Counted from the stretch's first letter, positions 1 through 7,148 are shown. The stretch is 8,496 bases of DNA from Candidatus Phascolarctobacterium caballi (GCA_018065225.1 JAGHTS010000221.1:1-8496); one strand, 5' to 3'. Numbers and translations: made by a program. Notes: generated from the sequence alone by a model not told the origin.

Positions 1-15
1 AATCTTTTCCTTCAC
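1..15 (-). CDS. Possible first five codons of the next gene
   Basis: GTG at 15-13 is followed by codons for Lys, Glu, Lys and Ile before the window ends. GAAGAGGTGA (30-21 on the minus strand) is a good ribosome binding site with its GAGG core 8 nt before the GTG. Nothing can be said about the product. Confidence 0.35.
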
Positions 16-61
16 TGTTTTCACCTCTTCCCGCATCAAGTTATTTTTTATTAGCTTGAAT

Positions 62-90
62 ATCTTACCACAAATAAGTTATTAAAGCAA
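62..90 (-). promoter_or_regulatory. Possible promoter in the gap after PFOR
   Basis: On the minus strand TTGCTT (90-85) and TAAGAT (67-62) are separated by 17 bp. Matches are 3 of 6 and 4 of 6, so this is a weak candidate. It would drive the gene that begins at the left edge. No convincing terminator for the PFOR gene is seen in positions 1-96; only a 5-bp AT-rich repeat (TCAAG/CTTGA, 38-59) without a T tract. Confidence 0.3.
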
Positions 91-96
91 CAAATT

Positions 97-3000
97 TTAT
101 TTTCCTGCCAATTTTTTGTAGTTTTCCAAACGTTCTTTGGCATCTTGTTCTGTTTTGGCAAACAGTTGTTCCGCCTTGTCAGGATAAAGTTTTGCCAAAG
201 ATGAATACCGTACCTCACCCATCAAGAATTCACGGAAATTGCCTGTGGGTTCGGGGCTGTCAAGAATAAAGGGATTTTTGCCATCTACTTTCAGTTGCGG
301 ATTGTAACGATAATTTACCCAATAGCCACATTCTACTGCCCGCTTGCCTTCCAACTGACTGCAACCCATACCCACTTTCAACCCATGATTGATACAGGGT
401 GAATAAGCAATAATCAGGGACGGCCCTTCGTATGCTTCCGCTTCAATAAGTGCTTTTAAGGTTTGCGCCCTGTCAGCACCCATATTGATTTGCGCCACAT
501 AAACATAGCCATAACTCATTGCCATCATCCCAATATCTTTTTTCTTGGTCTGCTTGCCGCTGGCGGCAAATTTGGCAATAGCCGCCGCAGGTGTAGATTT
601 ACTGGACTGACCGCCGGTATTACTGTACACTTCTGTATCAAAAATCATCACATTGACATTTTCACCACTGGCAAGTACATGGTCAAGTCCGCCGTAACCG
701 ATATCATAACCCCAACCGTCACCGCCAAAAATCCAATGGCTGCGTTTAATCAAGAATTGTTTTGCCTGTAAAATCTTTTGACACAAAGAATTGGTCTTAA
801 AATTATTTAATTCCGCCACCAAAGCATCCGCTCTTTCCCTTGTGCCTTCTGTGGTATTCATGCCATCCAGCCAACTTTTTGCCTGTTGTTTTAAGTTTGC
901 CATCTTGCTGTCAGTACCGCAAATATCCAACAGTTCATTAACCAAAATTGCTGTTTGTTTGCGTTCCTGATTAACACCGACATTCATCCCCAAACCATAT
1001 TCCGCATTATCTTCAAACAAAGAGTTTGCCCAAGCAGGGCCATGTCCTGCGGAATTTTTGGTATAGGGCATACTGGGTGCCGCCGCTCCCCAAATAGATG
1101 TACAACCGGTAGCATTGGCAATCATCATTCTGTCACCAAACAACTGGGTAATCAACTTGGCATAGGGCGCTTCGCCACAACCAGCACATGCCCCGCTAAA
1201 CTCCAACAAAGGTTCTTCAAACTGTACACCTTTTATGGTGTTTTTGGACATGGGGTTTGGTTTATGTTTAACCTGATTAATTGCATATTCCCATGCCGCC
1301 TTTTGATTTTCTTGGGTTGCCAATGCCTTCATTACCAATGCTTTCATCTTCGGTGCGGGACAAATTTGAGCACAACTGCCGCAACCCTGACAATCTGACG
1401 GACTGACCTGCATTGTAAATTTCATACCCGGGGCGCCCAACGCATCTTTGAACTTCATGGATTTAGGTGCTTTCTTGGCTTCCTCTTCCGTCATCAACAC
1501 AGGACGGATAGCTGCATGGGGACAAACAAAAGCACATTGGTTACATTGAATACATGCTTCCACCTGCCACTCAGGCACATCAATGGCTGTACCCCGTTTT
1601 TCAAACTTACTTGTACCGCTGGGGAACGTACCATCCATATGTTCTTTGGCAAATGCAGAAACCGGCAGTGCATCACCATTTAAACGGTTCATTGGCACCA
1701 TAACATTATCAACAAATTTATTGCCCGTCTTTTGCGGCATAAAAGAATCTTTGGCTTTTGCCCATGCCGCAGGAACATTAACTTCCTTAATGGCATCAAT
1801 GCCCTTATCAATGGCAGCATTATTCATATCCACCACATTTTGACCCTTTTTGCCATAAGAATGTTCCACCGCATCTTTTAAATGCTTGACCGCATCTTGC
1901 AAAGGAATGATATCTGCCAATTTGAAAAATGCTGACTGCATAATCATATTGATACGCCCGCCCAAACCAATTTCTTTGGCTATTGCCACCGCATCAATGA
2001 TGTAAAATTTGATTTTGTTTTGGGCTATATAACGTTTCAACGCTCCCGGAAGTACTGCGTCCAATTCTTCTTCTTTCCAATTGCAGTTTAAAAGAAACAC
2101 GCCACCCTTTTTCAAGCCGGCAAACACGTCATATTTATACACATAAGTTTGATTGTGTACCGCCACAAAATCTGCCGCATTCACCAAATATGGCGCCTGA
2201 ATAGGTGTCTTGCCAAAACGTAAATGGGAAACCGTTACGCCGCCACTCTTTTTGGAATCATAGAAAAAATAACCCTGAGCATACAAATCGGTATAATCAC
2301 CGATAATTTTTATTGCGGACTTGTTGGCACCAACTGTACCGTCACTGCCCAAGCCCCAAAATTTACAACCTTTTGTGCCTGCCGGTGTAACATCCAAATC
2401 TTTGGCTGTAATGGAATACTTGCTGACATCATCAGTAATTCCCACTGTAAAGCCATTTTTGGGGTTTTTCTTGGCAAGGTTTTCAAAGACAGCCAAAGCA
2501 TCCTTTGGCAAAAATTCTTTGGAGCCCAAACCATAACGCCCGCCAATAATCAGGGGCTTGCGGTCGCTGTCATAAAATACGGAACGTACGTCCAAATACA
2601 AGGGCTCACCCAAACCGCCCGGCTCTTTGGTGCGGTCAAGCACCGCAATCCGTTTGGCAGTTTTAGGAATTGCCGCCAATAGTTTTTCGCCAACAAAAGG
2701 TCTGTACAAATGTACGGCAACCACGCCGACTTTTTTGCCCTTTTTACACAAATACTCAACCACTGTCCGCAAAGTTTCTGTACAAGAACCCATTGCCACC
2801 ACCACATCTGTGGCTTTGGGGTCGCCATAATAATTGAACAGTTTGTAGTCACGGCCTGTGACTTTATTAATCTTACCAAGATATTCTTCTACAATTTTAG
2901 GCAATGCCGCATAATAGCCGTTAACCGCCTCCCGTGTCTGGAAATAAATATCGGGGTTTTGGTTAGTGCCGCGGATAACCGGATTGTCAGGATTTAATGC

Positions 3001-3624
3001 CCGTTGACGAAATGCCGTAACCGCTTTTTTGTCCAACATTTTGTCAAGGTCGGCATAATCCATAACCTCTACCTTTTGGATTTCATGGCTGGTGCGGAAC
3101 CCGTCAAAAAAATTGACAAAAGGCACCCTGCCTTTGATGGCAGACAAATGTGCCACCGCAGCCAAATCCATAACTTCCTGAACACTGCCCTCCGCCAGCA
3201 TAGCAAAACCTGTCTGGCGTACTGCCATTACATCCTGCTGGTCACCAAAAATACTTAATGAAGATGTTGACAAGGCACGTGCCGAAACATGGAAAACGGC
3301 AGGCAACAATTCGCCTGCCATTTTGTACATATTCGGTATCATTAAAAGAAGCCCCTGTGACGCAGTATATGTTGTTGTCAGGGCACCACCCTGCAACGAG
3401 CCGTGTACTGCCCCGCTGGCTCCTGCCTCAGATTGCATCTCCACCACACGTACAGTCTGACCAAAAAGATTTTTTTTGCCATTAGCAGACCATTCGTCCA
3501 CAACTTCCGCCATAGGGCTGGAAGGAGTGATGGGATAAATGGCCGCTACATCTGTAAAAGCATAACTGATATAGGCGGCAGCAGTATTGCCGTCCATAGT
3601 CTTCATTTGTTTTTTCGCTTTCAT
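97..3624 (-). CDS. nifJ: Pyruvate:ferredoxin (flavodoxin) oxidoreductase, single-chain type
   Basis: A 1175-residue cytosolic enzyme that oxidises pyruvate with CoA to acetyl-CoA and CO2 and passes electrons to ferredoxin or flavodoxin; this is the key pyruvate-oxidising step in many anaerobes. All domains of the homodimeric form are fused. Seen: YPITPSSPMAE (Thr33), Glu66 and Arg116 as in the pyruvate/TPP site of domain I; two 2[4Fe-4S] ferredoxin-like motifs, Cys691/694/697/701 and Cys745/748/751/755; the ligands of the proximal cluster, Cys813, Cys816, Cys841 and Cys1077; and the TPP motif GDGW (from Gly968) through NTGG (Asn1002-Gly1005). These positions nearly equal those I recall for the Desulfovibrio africanus enzyme. 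The protein ends at 1175 and lacks the C-terminal extension of about 55 residues that protects that enzyme from oxygen, so it is probably oxygen-sensitive. It is the last gene of the five-gene run; no promoter was found in the 30-nt gap before it. Start chosen from GGGAGG. Confidence 0.97.
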   Translation of the reverse strand: MKAKKQMKTMDGNTAAAYISYAFTDVAAIYPITPSSPMAEVVDEWSANGKKNLFGQTVRVVEMQSEAGASGAVHGSLQGGALTTTYTASQGLLLMIPNMYKMAGELLPAVFHVSARALSTSSLSIFGDQQDVMAVRQTGFAMLAEGSVQEVMDLAAVAHLSAIKGRVPFVNFFDGFRTSHEIQKVEVMDYADLDKMLDKKAVTAFRQRALNPDNPVIRGTNQNPDIYFQTREAVNGYYAALPKIVEEYLGKINKVTGRDYKLFNYYGDPKATDVVVAMGSCTETLRTVVEYLCKKGKKVGVVAVHLYRPFVGEKLLAAIPKTAKRIAVLDRTKEPGGLGEPLYLDVRSVFYDSDRKPLIIGGRYGLGSKEFLPKDALAVFENLAKKNPKNGFTVGITDDVSKYSITAKDLDVTPAGTKGCKFWGLGSDGTVGANKSAIKIIGDYTDLYAQGYFFYDSKKSGGVTVSHLRFGKTPIQAPYLVNAADFVAVHNQTYVYKYDVFAGLKKGGVFLLNCNWKEEELDAVLPGALKRYIAQNKIKFYIIDAVAIAKEIGLGGRINMIMQSAFFKLADIIPLQDAVKHLKDAVEHSYGKKGQNVVDMNNAAIDKGIDAIKEVNVPAAWAKAKDSFMPQKTGNKFVDNVMVPMNRLNGDALPVSAFAKEHMDGTFPSGTSKFEKRGTAIDVPEWQVEACIQCNQCAFVCPHAAIRPVLMTEEEAKKAPKSMKFKDALGAPGMKFTMQVSPSDCQGCGSCAQICPAPKMKALVMKALATQENQKAAWEYAINQVKHKPNPMSKNTIKGVQFEEPLLEFSGACAGCGEAPYAKLITQLFGDRMMIANATGCTSIWGAAAPSMPYTKNSAGHGPAWANSLFEDNAEYGLGMNVGVNQERKQTAILVNELLDICGTDSKMANLKQQAKSWLDGMNTTEGTRERADALVAELNNFKTNSLCQKILQAKQFLIKRSHWIFGGDGWGYDIGYGGLDHVLASGENVNVMIFDTEVYSNTGGQSSKSTPAAAIAKFAASGKQTKKKDIGMMAMSYGYVYVAQINMGADRAQTLKALIEAEAYEGPSLIIAYSPCINHGLKVGMGCSQLEGKRAVECGYWVNYRYNPQLKVDGKNPFILDSPEPTGNFREFLMGEVRYSSLAKLYPDKAEQLFAKTEQDAKERLENYKKLAGK

Positions 3625-3629
3625 CGCAG

Positions 3630-3635
3630 CCTCCC
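3630..3635 (-). promoter_or_regulatory. Ribosome binding site that sets the PFOR start
   Basis: GGGAGG on the minus strand lies 5 nt before the ATG at 3622-3624. A TTG at 3649-3651 is in frame but upstream of this site and has none of its own, so the ATG gives the true N-terminus. Confidence 0.75.
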
Positions 3636-3654
3636 TGTAAGATGCTACCAAAAA

Positions 3655-4077
3655 TTATTTTACAATTAAAACAGCAACCGGGCTGAGTTGGGCAACCTCG
3701 CTGGAAACAGAACCCAAAAAGAATTCTGCAATCCCGCTCAAACCACGACTGCCAATTACAACCAAATCTGCATTTGTTTCTTTAACTGCATTAACAATAA
3801 CTTTGGAAGGACGGCCCGCTTCACTCTTATATTCAGCATCCATTCCGCCCAAACGTTCTTTTGCCATTGCCAACACTTGCTTGCCAATTTCCTGCAATTC
3901 ATTGCTGATACGGCTGGTATCAATGGGTACTGCCAAAATGCTGGCATTTGTGTAGGGTTGAACAACGTTCTCCACTACCAACTTGGAACCAAATTTTTCT
4001 GCCAATGCTTTAGCATAGCTAAGAGCTTTCCATCCACCTTCACTGCCATCAACCGGCACCAAAATTTTGTTGTACAT
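3655..4077 (-). CDS. Universal stress protein (UspA family, ATP-binding type)
   Basis: A 140-residue single-domain Usp, the usual family length, cytosolic. It starts with MYNKILVPVDGS, the first strand with the Asp10 that contacts the nucleotide in the family. Near the C-terminus is the full ATP-binding pattern G-2x-G-9x-G-S (Gly109, Gly112, Gly122, Ser123), followed by the closing strand PVAVLIVK. Complete motifs suggest the ATP-binding (MJ0577-like) group, not the non-binding UspA group; binding itself is inferred. Family members dimerise and are linked to energy limitation and stress, but a specific partner cannot be predicted. The stop is 30 nt before the pyruvate:ferredoxin oxidoreductase start, so the two are probably cotranscribed, and a link with redox or energy state is plausible. 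The protein starts at ATG behind AGGAGG; a TTG two codons earlier is unlikely. Confidence 0.94.
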   Translation of the reverse strand: MYNKILVPVDGSEGGWKALSYAKALAEKFGSKLVVENVVQPYTNASILAVPIDTSRISNELQEIGKQVLAMAKERLGGMDAEYKSEAGRPSKVIVNAVKETNADLVVIGSRGLSGIAEFFLGSVSSEVAQLSPVAVLIVK

Positions 4078-4086
4078 AATCAAATA

Positions 4087-4092
4087 CCTCCT
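4087..4092 (-). promoter_or_regulatory. Ribosome binding site that sets the universal stress protein start
   Basis: A perfect AGGAGG on the minus strand is 9 nt from the ATG at 4075-4077. An in-frame TTG at 4081-4083 is only 3 nt away, too close, so the ATG is preferred. Confidence 0.8.
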
Positions 4093-4094
4093 CT

Positions 4095-4460
4095 TTATTC
4101 ACGCCCGCGTTTTTCGCGTGCCGCGTGTATTCGTGCTGATTTAGCACTATATTTTTTCTCCGCACGGACAGGTGTGGGCGCCACTGAATTAGTTTGACCG
4201 AACTCTGCCCCTTTGAAGAAATAAGCATAACCAATCATCCCCGCAACCACCGCAAGGGGAATACTGCCAACAAAATATTTATATTCGTCACCAATAACCA
4301 TAACTGCAAAATCAAACAAAACAACACAAGCAGGTATCAAAAGCATTTCAATCCAACGGTTGTCACCAAATACCTTTAACACCAGCACATACACAATAAA
4401 TGCCAAAGCAAAACTTGTGATGCTCATAAAAACCATAAAGAAAAAGAAATTGAAATCCAT
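4095..4460 (-). CDS. Small membrane protein with three helices and a basic tail
   Basis: A 121-residue protein I do not recognise. Three hydrophobic segments are clear: about residues 5-31, starting with a run of Phe, then 37-57, and 62-83. A hydrophilic tail of roughly 35 residues follows, rich in Lys and Arg (REKRGRE at the end) and probably cytosolic by the positive-inside rule, which puts the N-terminus outside. Asp50 lies within the second helix and may matter for function. No catalytic or metal-binding motif is seen. The ATG has GGGAG 7 nt upstream (4468-4472). The gene is 31 nt after corA and 17 nt before the universal stress protein gene, so it may be an accessory to either, but this is inference from position alone. 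A GC-rich hairpin lies over its last codons. Confidence 0.82.
   Translation of the reverse strand: MDFNFFFFMVFMSITSFALAFIVYVLVLKVFGDNRWIEMLLIPACVVLFDFAVMVIGDEYKYFVGSIPLAVVAGMIGYAYFFKGAEFGQTNSVAPTPVRAEKKYSAKSARIHAAREKRGRE
4100..4127 (-). other. GC-rich hairpin at the end of the small membrane protein gene
   Basis: An outer 5-bp stem (4100-4104 with 4123-4127, CACGC/GCGTG) and an inner 4-bp CGCG stem (4106-4109 with 4115-4118) enclose a 5-nt loop, with a 1x4 internal loop between them. No T run follows on either strand, so it is not a terminator. It ends just upstream of the AGGAGG site of the stress protein gene and could affect mRNA processing or translation, or be chance from Arg codons. 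Confidence 0.4.
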
Positions 4461-4491
4461 TTACAAACTCCCAAAAACTACCGGCAAAATA

Positions 4492-5442
4492 TCAGAACAT
4501 GTGACGTTTCCACAACACATACCCTGCACCACCGCCAATAATAACCGCAATCAAACAAACAATCGCAAAACCAAAACTGCTTCCCGCAAAAGGCACAGGC
4601 ACATTCATACCCCACAACCCGCTAATCAAAGTCGGTATTGCCAACATAATGGTAACACTTGCCAAAAATTTCATTACCAAGTTCAGGTTATTGCTGATAA
4701 TGCTGGCAAACACTTCCATCATGGAATTCAAAATGTGGGAATACATCTCAACCATTTCTGTTGCCTGCTTAAATTCAATAATAACATCTTCCAGCAAATC
4801 CTCATCTTCTTCAAAAGCAGGAAGAATTGCTGCCGCATTTGCAGTAAGACGCAACCTGTTCAACCGCTCCATCACCATATTGTCACTCCGTAAAGAAGTG
4901 GAAAAATAGGTCAAAGATTTCTGCAAATCAAGCAGATTGAACAACTCCGCATTTTCCATACTGACCCGCAAATGCCTCTCCAACTCATCAGTACGTTTGA
5001 TAATAATACGGATATATTTCAAATAAAGTGTCGCCGCCTTAAACAACAACTGATACATAAAACGGGTATGGTGCTGGGTACGCCACAACCGCATATTTCG
5101 CTCGTCAAAACCCGCAGTGACACCATTCGCTTCCAAACATACAGTCACAATATAGTCACGGTTAACAATAATACCTAAAGGCAACGCCTCATAATCTTTA
5201 TTGGACCGCAAAAAAGGAATATCCCCCAAAACCAAAATTTGGTCTTCCTCAACCTCAATACGTGATTTTTCGTCATCGTCCAATGCCGCCGTCAAAAAAT
5301 CTGTACCAATACCAGTAGCCGCCGCAACTTCCACAATTTCGTCATGGGTAGGAGCAACCATATCAATCCAACATCCCTTGCACAATCTGCCCATATCCAG
5401 TTCGTTTAACACATTGTTTTCAGTGCAATAAACCTTAATCAT
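4492..5442 (-). CDS. corA: CorA-family divalent metal ion transporter
   Basis: A 316-residue inner-membrane protein of the CorA (MIT) superfamily; family members form pentamers that pass Mg2+ or other divalent ions. The N-terminal 240 residues are a soluble alpha/beta cytosolic domain, with an acidic DDDEKSRIEVEED segment near residues 55-67 and a long helix region rich in Glu, Asp and Leu. Two membrane helices follow, about 256-276 and 289-311, joined by the signature GMN (278-280). The protein ends in a short basic tail (KRHMF). The loop after GMN reads VPVPFAGSS and lacks the acidic residue of the MPEL loop in classical CorA; as I recall, this P-x-P-F form is common in CorA-like paralogues of Bacillota. 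Substrate (Mg2+, Co2+, Ni2+ or Zn2+) cannot be told from sequence. It sits 33 nt after the unknown 361-residue gene and 31 nt before a small membrane protein gene, so it is probably cotranscribed. Confidence 0.92.
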   Translation of the reverse strand: MIKVYCTENNVLNELDMGRLCKGCWIDMVAPTHDEIVEVAAATGIGTDFLTAALDDDEKSRIEVEEDQILVLGDIPFLRSNKDYEALPLGIIVNRDYIVTVCLEANGVTAGFDERNMRLWRTQHHTRFMYQLLFKAATLYLKYIRIIIKRTDELERHLRVSMENAELFNLLDLQKSLTYFSTSLRSDNMVMERLNRLRLTANAAAILPAFEEDEDLLEDVIIEFKQATEMVEMYSHILNSMMEVFASIISNNLNLVMKFLASVTIMLAIPTLISGLWGMNVPVPFAGSSFGFAIVCLIAVIIGGGAGYVLWKRHMF

Positions 5443-5447
5443 GTTGC

Positions 5448-5457
5448 TCACCTCCCC
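5448..5457 (-). promoter_or_regulatory. Ribosome binding site that sets the corA start
   Basis: The minus strand reads GGGGAGGTGA, a long match to the 16S anti-Shine-Dalgarno sequence, with its GGAGG core 8 nt before the ATG at 5440-5442. An in-frame GTG at 5449-5451 lies inside this site and so cannot be the start. Confidence 0.8.
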
Positions 5458-5475
5458 TTCCCAAAATTGAATTCG

Positions 5476-6561
5476 TCAGTTAATCTTTATTCTTCCTGCC
5501 TTTACCCTGTTAAACATCATAAACATACATTTTGATGCTTCGTCCGAAAATTTATACACCGCATCACCGCCACTTGTCAAATGGAAGAAAATACAATTAT
5601 CCCTGTAATCTGCACCTGTAATCTCATTTAACGGATGTTGCACAGCATTTTTCTCGCTTAAAAACAATAGCCGCTGGTTGGTCAGGAAAAAATATCCCAT
5701 TTCGTCAACAATCAAATGCTCCACCAACCGCTTGTTAGTATCCAGTTCCGCACCTTTAAACGCCAAAGTGTCGCCAACCTTGAACTTGTGGTTATGGTCA
5801 AAAAAATTGTCCTCTTCCTGAATTTTCTTGTTCACACAACGTCCGCTATTCGTACCTGCATAACATTCTTCATCAACATTAAGGGGAAACTGCACCTGTA
5901 TAGGTTCCAAATCCTGACTTTCCACATTCCATAAATTACGAAACCTTGTTAATGCCGAACTGATATTTTCCTTAAATTCCAAAGGTACATCCAATTTTTT
6001 GGCGGCTGCCGCCAAATCCGCCTCATCTTCCTGCGAATACCTTTGTATCTCCTCAAATTTTTCAAATTTAGAATAAAAATACCCGTCAAATGCCTCACGC
6101 CTTGCTGCCAAACTGCCCTCATAATCACAGCCAAAAAATTCATTCAACTGCGTAACCGTCATACTTTCCTTGCCAGCCAAAATTGCCCGGCAACGCTCCG
6201 CATACGCCCTGTTTTTGGCAGCCCGCTGTACATATTGTACCATTTGCGGTGACAATTCCAAACTGTTTGCCAATACTTCACATTGAGCGAACCATATATT
6301 TTGCTTGTCAGAAACATTTTCATAGACCGCTTCCACCAACTGGGAATAAATTTCCCGACGCTTGTCAACATTGCGCTCGTTAAACCTGACGCCCCACTTG
6401 GCAGCGCCTTTTTTTAACGCATCAGATGCCAAATCAGTAACCTTGCCCGTTGCCGCCAAAATATTGTTGATTTCAATCCAAGCATTTTGCTCCGGTTTGC
6501 CGCTAAGCCAAGTATCTATCAATCCACGTTCTTCTAATTCTTTTTGTTTATAAGGCAACAA
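5476..6561 (-). CDS. Protein of unknown function with PH/GRAM-like C-terminal part
   Basis: I do not recognise this 361-residue protein as a named family. It has no signal peptide or membrane helix and should be cytosolic. Residues 1-240 are mostly charged, helix-forming sequence without a known catalytic motif. The C-terminal part, about 255-355, looks like a small beta-rich module: YFFLTNQRLLFLSE (residues 290-303) resembles the 'hhhLTNqRlhhhs' strand pair of bacterial PH/GRAM-like domains, followed by a short linker, HPLNEITGAD, further strands and a closing helix (SDEASKCMFMMFNRVK). A stretch near 227-245 (LNVDEECYAGTNSGRC) may be the first strands of the same module. Such domains usually serve in binding or membrane association; no function can be assigned. 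It is the first gene after a strong promoter, starts with TTG behind AAGGAG, and its TGA stop is 33 nt before corA. Six Cys residues are scattered, with no metal-binding pattern. Confidence 0.8.
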   Translation of the reverse strand: MLPYKQKELEERGLIDTWLSGKPEQNAWIEINNILAATGKVTDLASDALKKGAAKWGVRFNERNVDKRREIYSQLVEAVYENVSDKQNIWFAQCEVLANSLELSPQMVQYVQRAAKNRAYAERCRAILAGKESMTVTQLNEFFGCDYEGSLAARREAFDGYFYSKFEKFEEIQRYSQEDEADLAAAAKKLDVPLEFKENISSALTRFRNLWNVESQDLEPIQVQFPLNVDEECYAGTNSGRCVNKKIQEEDNFFDHNHKFKVGDTLAFKGAELDTNKRLVEHLIVDEMGYFFLTNQRLLFLSEKNAVQHPLNEITGADYRDNCIFFHLTSGGDAVYKFSDEASKCMFMMFNRVKAGRIKIN

Positions 6562-6570
6562 ATTAAAAAA

Positions 6571-6576
6571 CTCCTT
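6571..6576 (-). promoter_or_regulatory. Ribosome binding site supporting a TTG start
   Basis: AAGGAG on the minus strand lies 9 nt before the TTG at 6559-6561. No in-frame ATG or GTG at a suitable distance competes, so this site decides the unusual TTG start of the 361-residue protein. Confidence 0.7.
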
Positions 6577-6602
6577 AAATCCATTAAATAATGTATTTTA
6601 AT

Positions 6603-6631
6603 ATTATATATGCTCAAATGTTATTTGGCAA
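6603..6631 (-). promoter_or_regulatory. Sigma-A-type promoter for the downstream five-gene unit
   Basis: On the minus strand, TTGCCA (6631-6626) is followed after exactly 17 bp by TATAAT (6608-6603), so the -10 is perfect and the -35 matches at 5 of 6 positions. The predicted RNA start is near 6596, giving a leader of about 35 nt to the TTG start at 6561. The -35 lies only a few bases beyond the T tract of the preceding terminator. No room is left for a long regulatory leader or riboswitch. Confidence 0.8.
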
Positions 6632-6634
6632 CAC

Positions 6635-6676
6635 AAAAAAATCTAACGTCAACTTGTCATCCTTTGACGTTAGATT
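6635..6676 (-). terminator. Rho-independent terminator after comEB
   Basis: A perfect 13-bp inverted repeat (arms 6640-6652 and 6664-6676) encloses an 11-nt loop and is followed on the minus strand by a T run (6640-6635). The stem is AT-rich, with 4 G:C pairs, so it may not be fully efficient. It closes the sua5-rpiB-upp-comEB unit. An operator role is possible because it abuts a promoter, but the T tract favours termination. Confidence 0.8.
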
Positions 6677-6698
6677 AAAATTTATATTTTTGTTAATT

Positions 6699-7148
6699 TT
6701 ATTTCTTAAATATTTCAATCTGCATTTGCGACTCACCCATCATCTCCTGTGCCAGTTCATCAGGATAGGGGTTGTCATAAACCACCCTTGCAATTCCTGC
6801 ATTAATAAGCATTTTCGTACAAACCACACAGGGCTGATGGGTGCAATAAAGCGTCCCGCCCTTTACACTTACCCCATGATATGCCGCCTGTGTAATAGCA
6901 TTTTGTTCTGCATGGACACCCCTGCACAATTCATGGCATTTGCCGCTGGGTACTTTCAACTGCTCCCGCAAACATCCTGTTACCTCACAATGGGGCAAAC
7001 CCATCGGAGTACCATTATAACCTGATGCCAAAATCTGTTTGTTTTTTACAATTACCGCACCCACACTACGGCGTAAACAGGTACTGCGTTTTGCAACCAC
7101 CTGTGCAATTTCCATAAAATATTCATCCCAATTCGGTCTGTTCATCAT
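6699..7148 (-). CDS. comEB: dCMP deaminase (ComEB type, zinc-dependent)
   Basis: A 149-residue protein of the cytidine/deoxycytidylate deaminase superfamily. It converts dCMP to dUMP, the substrate of thymidylate synthase, in the cytosol. Seen: HAE with His79 as zinc ligand and Glu81 as proton shuttle, PCVVC with Cys107 and Cys110 as the other zinc ligands, and GYNGTPMGLPHC (residues 43-54), typical of dCMP deaminases and not of cytidine or tRNA-adenosine deaminases. Further His and Cys residues at 53-75 may form the second metal site known in some members. The start is one of two adjacent ATGs (7148 or 7145) that overlap the upp stop. Only a weak AGGA lies upstream, about 13 nt away, so translation probably depends on ribosomes finishing upp. 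A terminator follows the stop by about 23 nt. In Bacillus this gene sits in the comE competence locus, but no competence gene is present here. Confidence 0.93.
   Translation of the reverse strand: MMNRPNWDEYFMEIAQVVAKRSTCLRRSVGAVIVKNKQILASGYNGTPMGLPHCEVTGCLREQLKVPSGKCHELCRGVHAEQNAITQAAYHGVSVKGGTLYCTHQPCVVCTKMLINAGIARVVYDNPYPDELAQEMMGESQMQIEIFKK

Noticed and set aside
955..1398. Long open frames on the plus strand opposite PFOR (such as 955-1398 and 2224-2682)
   Set aside because: They lie wholly antisense to a gene with complete, well-placed motifs, their translations are low-complexity and rich in Cys, His and Phe, and they have no ribosome binding sites or family motifs.
3650..3672. TTTTAATTGTAAAA then TAATTTTT at the end of usp, resembling a terminator before PFOR
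   Set aside because: The stem is only five A:T pairs, too weak to stop transcription, and most of the repeat is coding sequence.
3688..4197. A 169-codon plus-strand frame opposite the universal stress protein gene
   Set aside because: It is a shadow of usp and the gene next to it; no domain or ribosome binding site was seen.
4480..4520. TTGTGG and TATTTT about 18 bp apart at the end of corA as an internal promoter
   Set aside because: Both boxes are poor matches and such pairs are expected by chance in AT-rich DNA.
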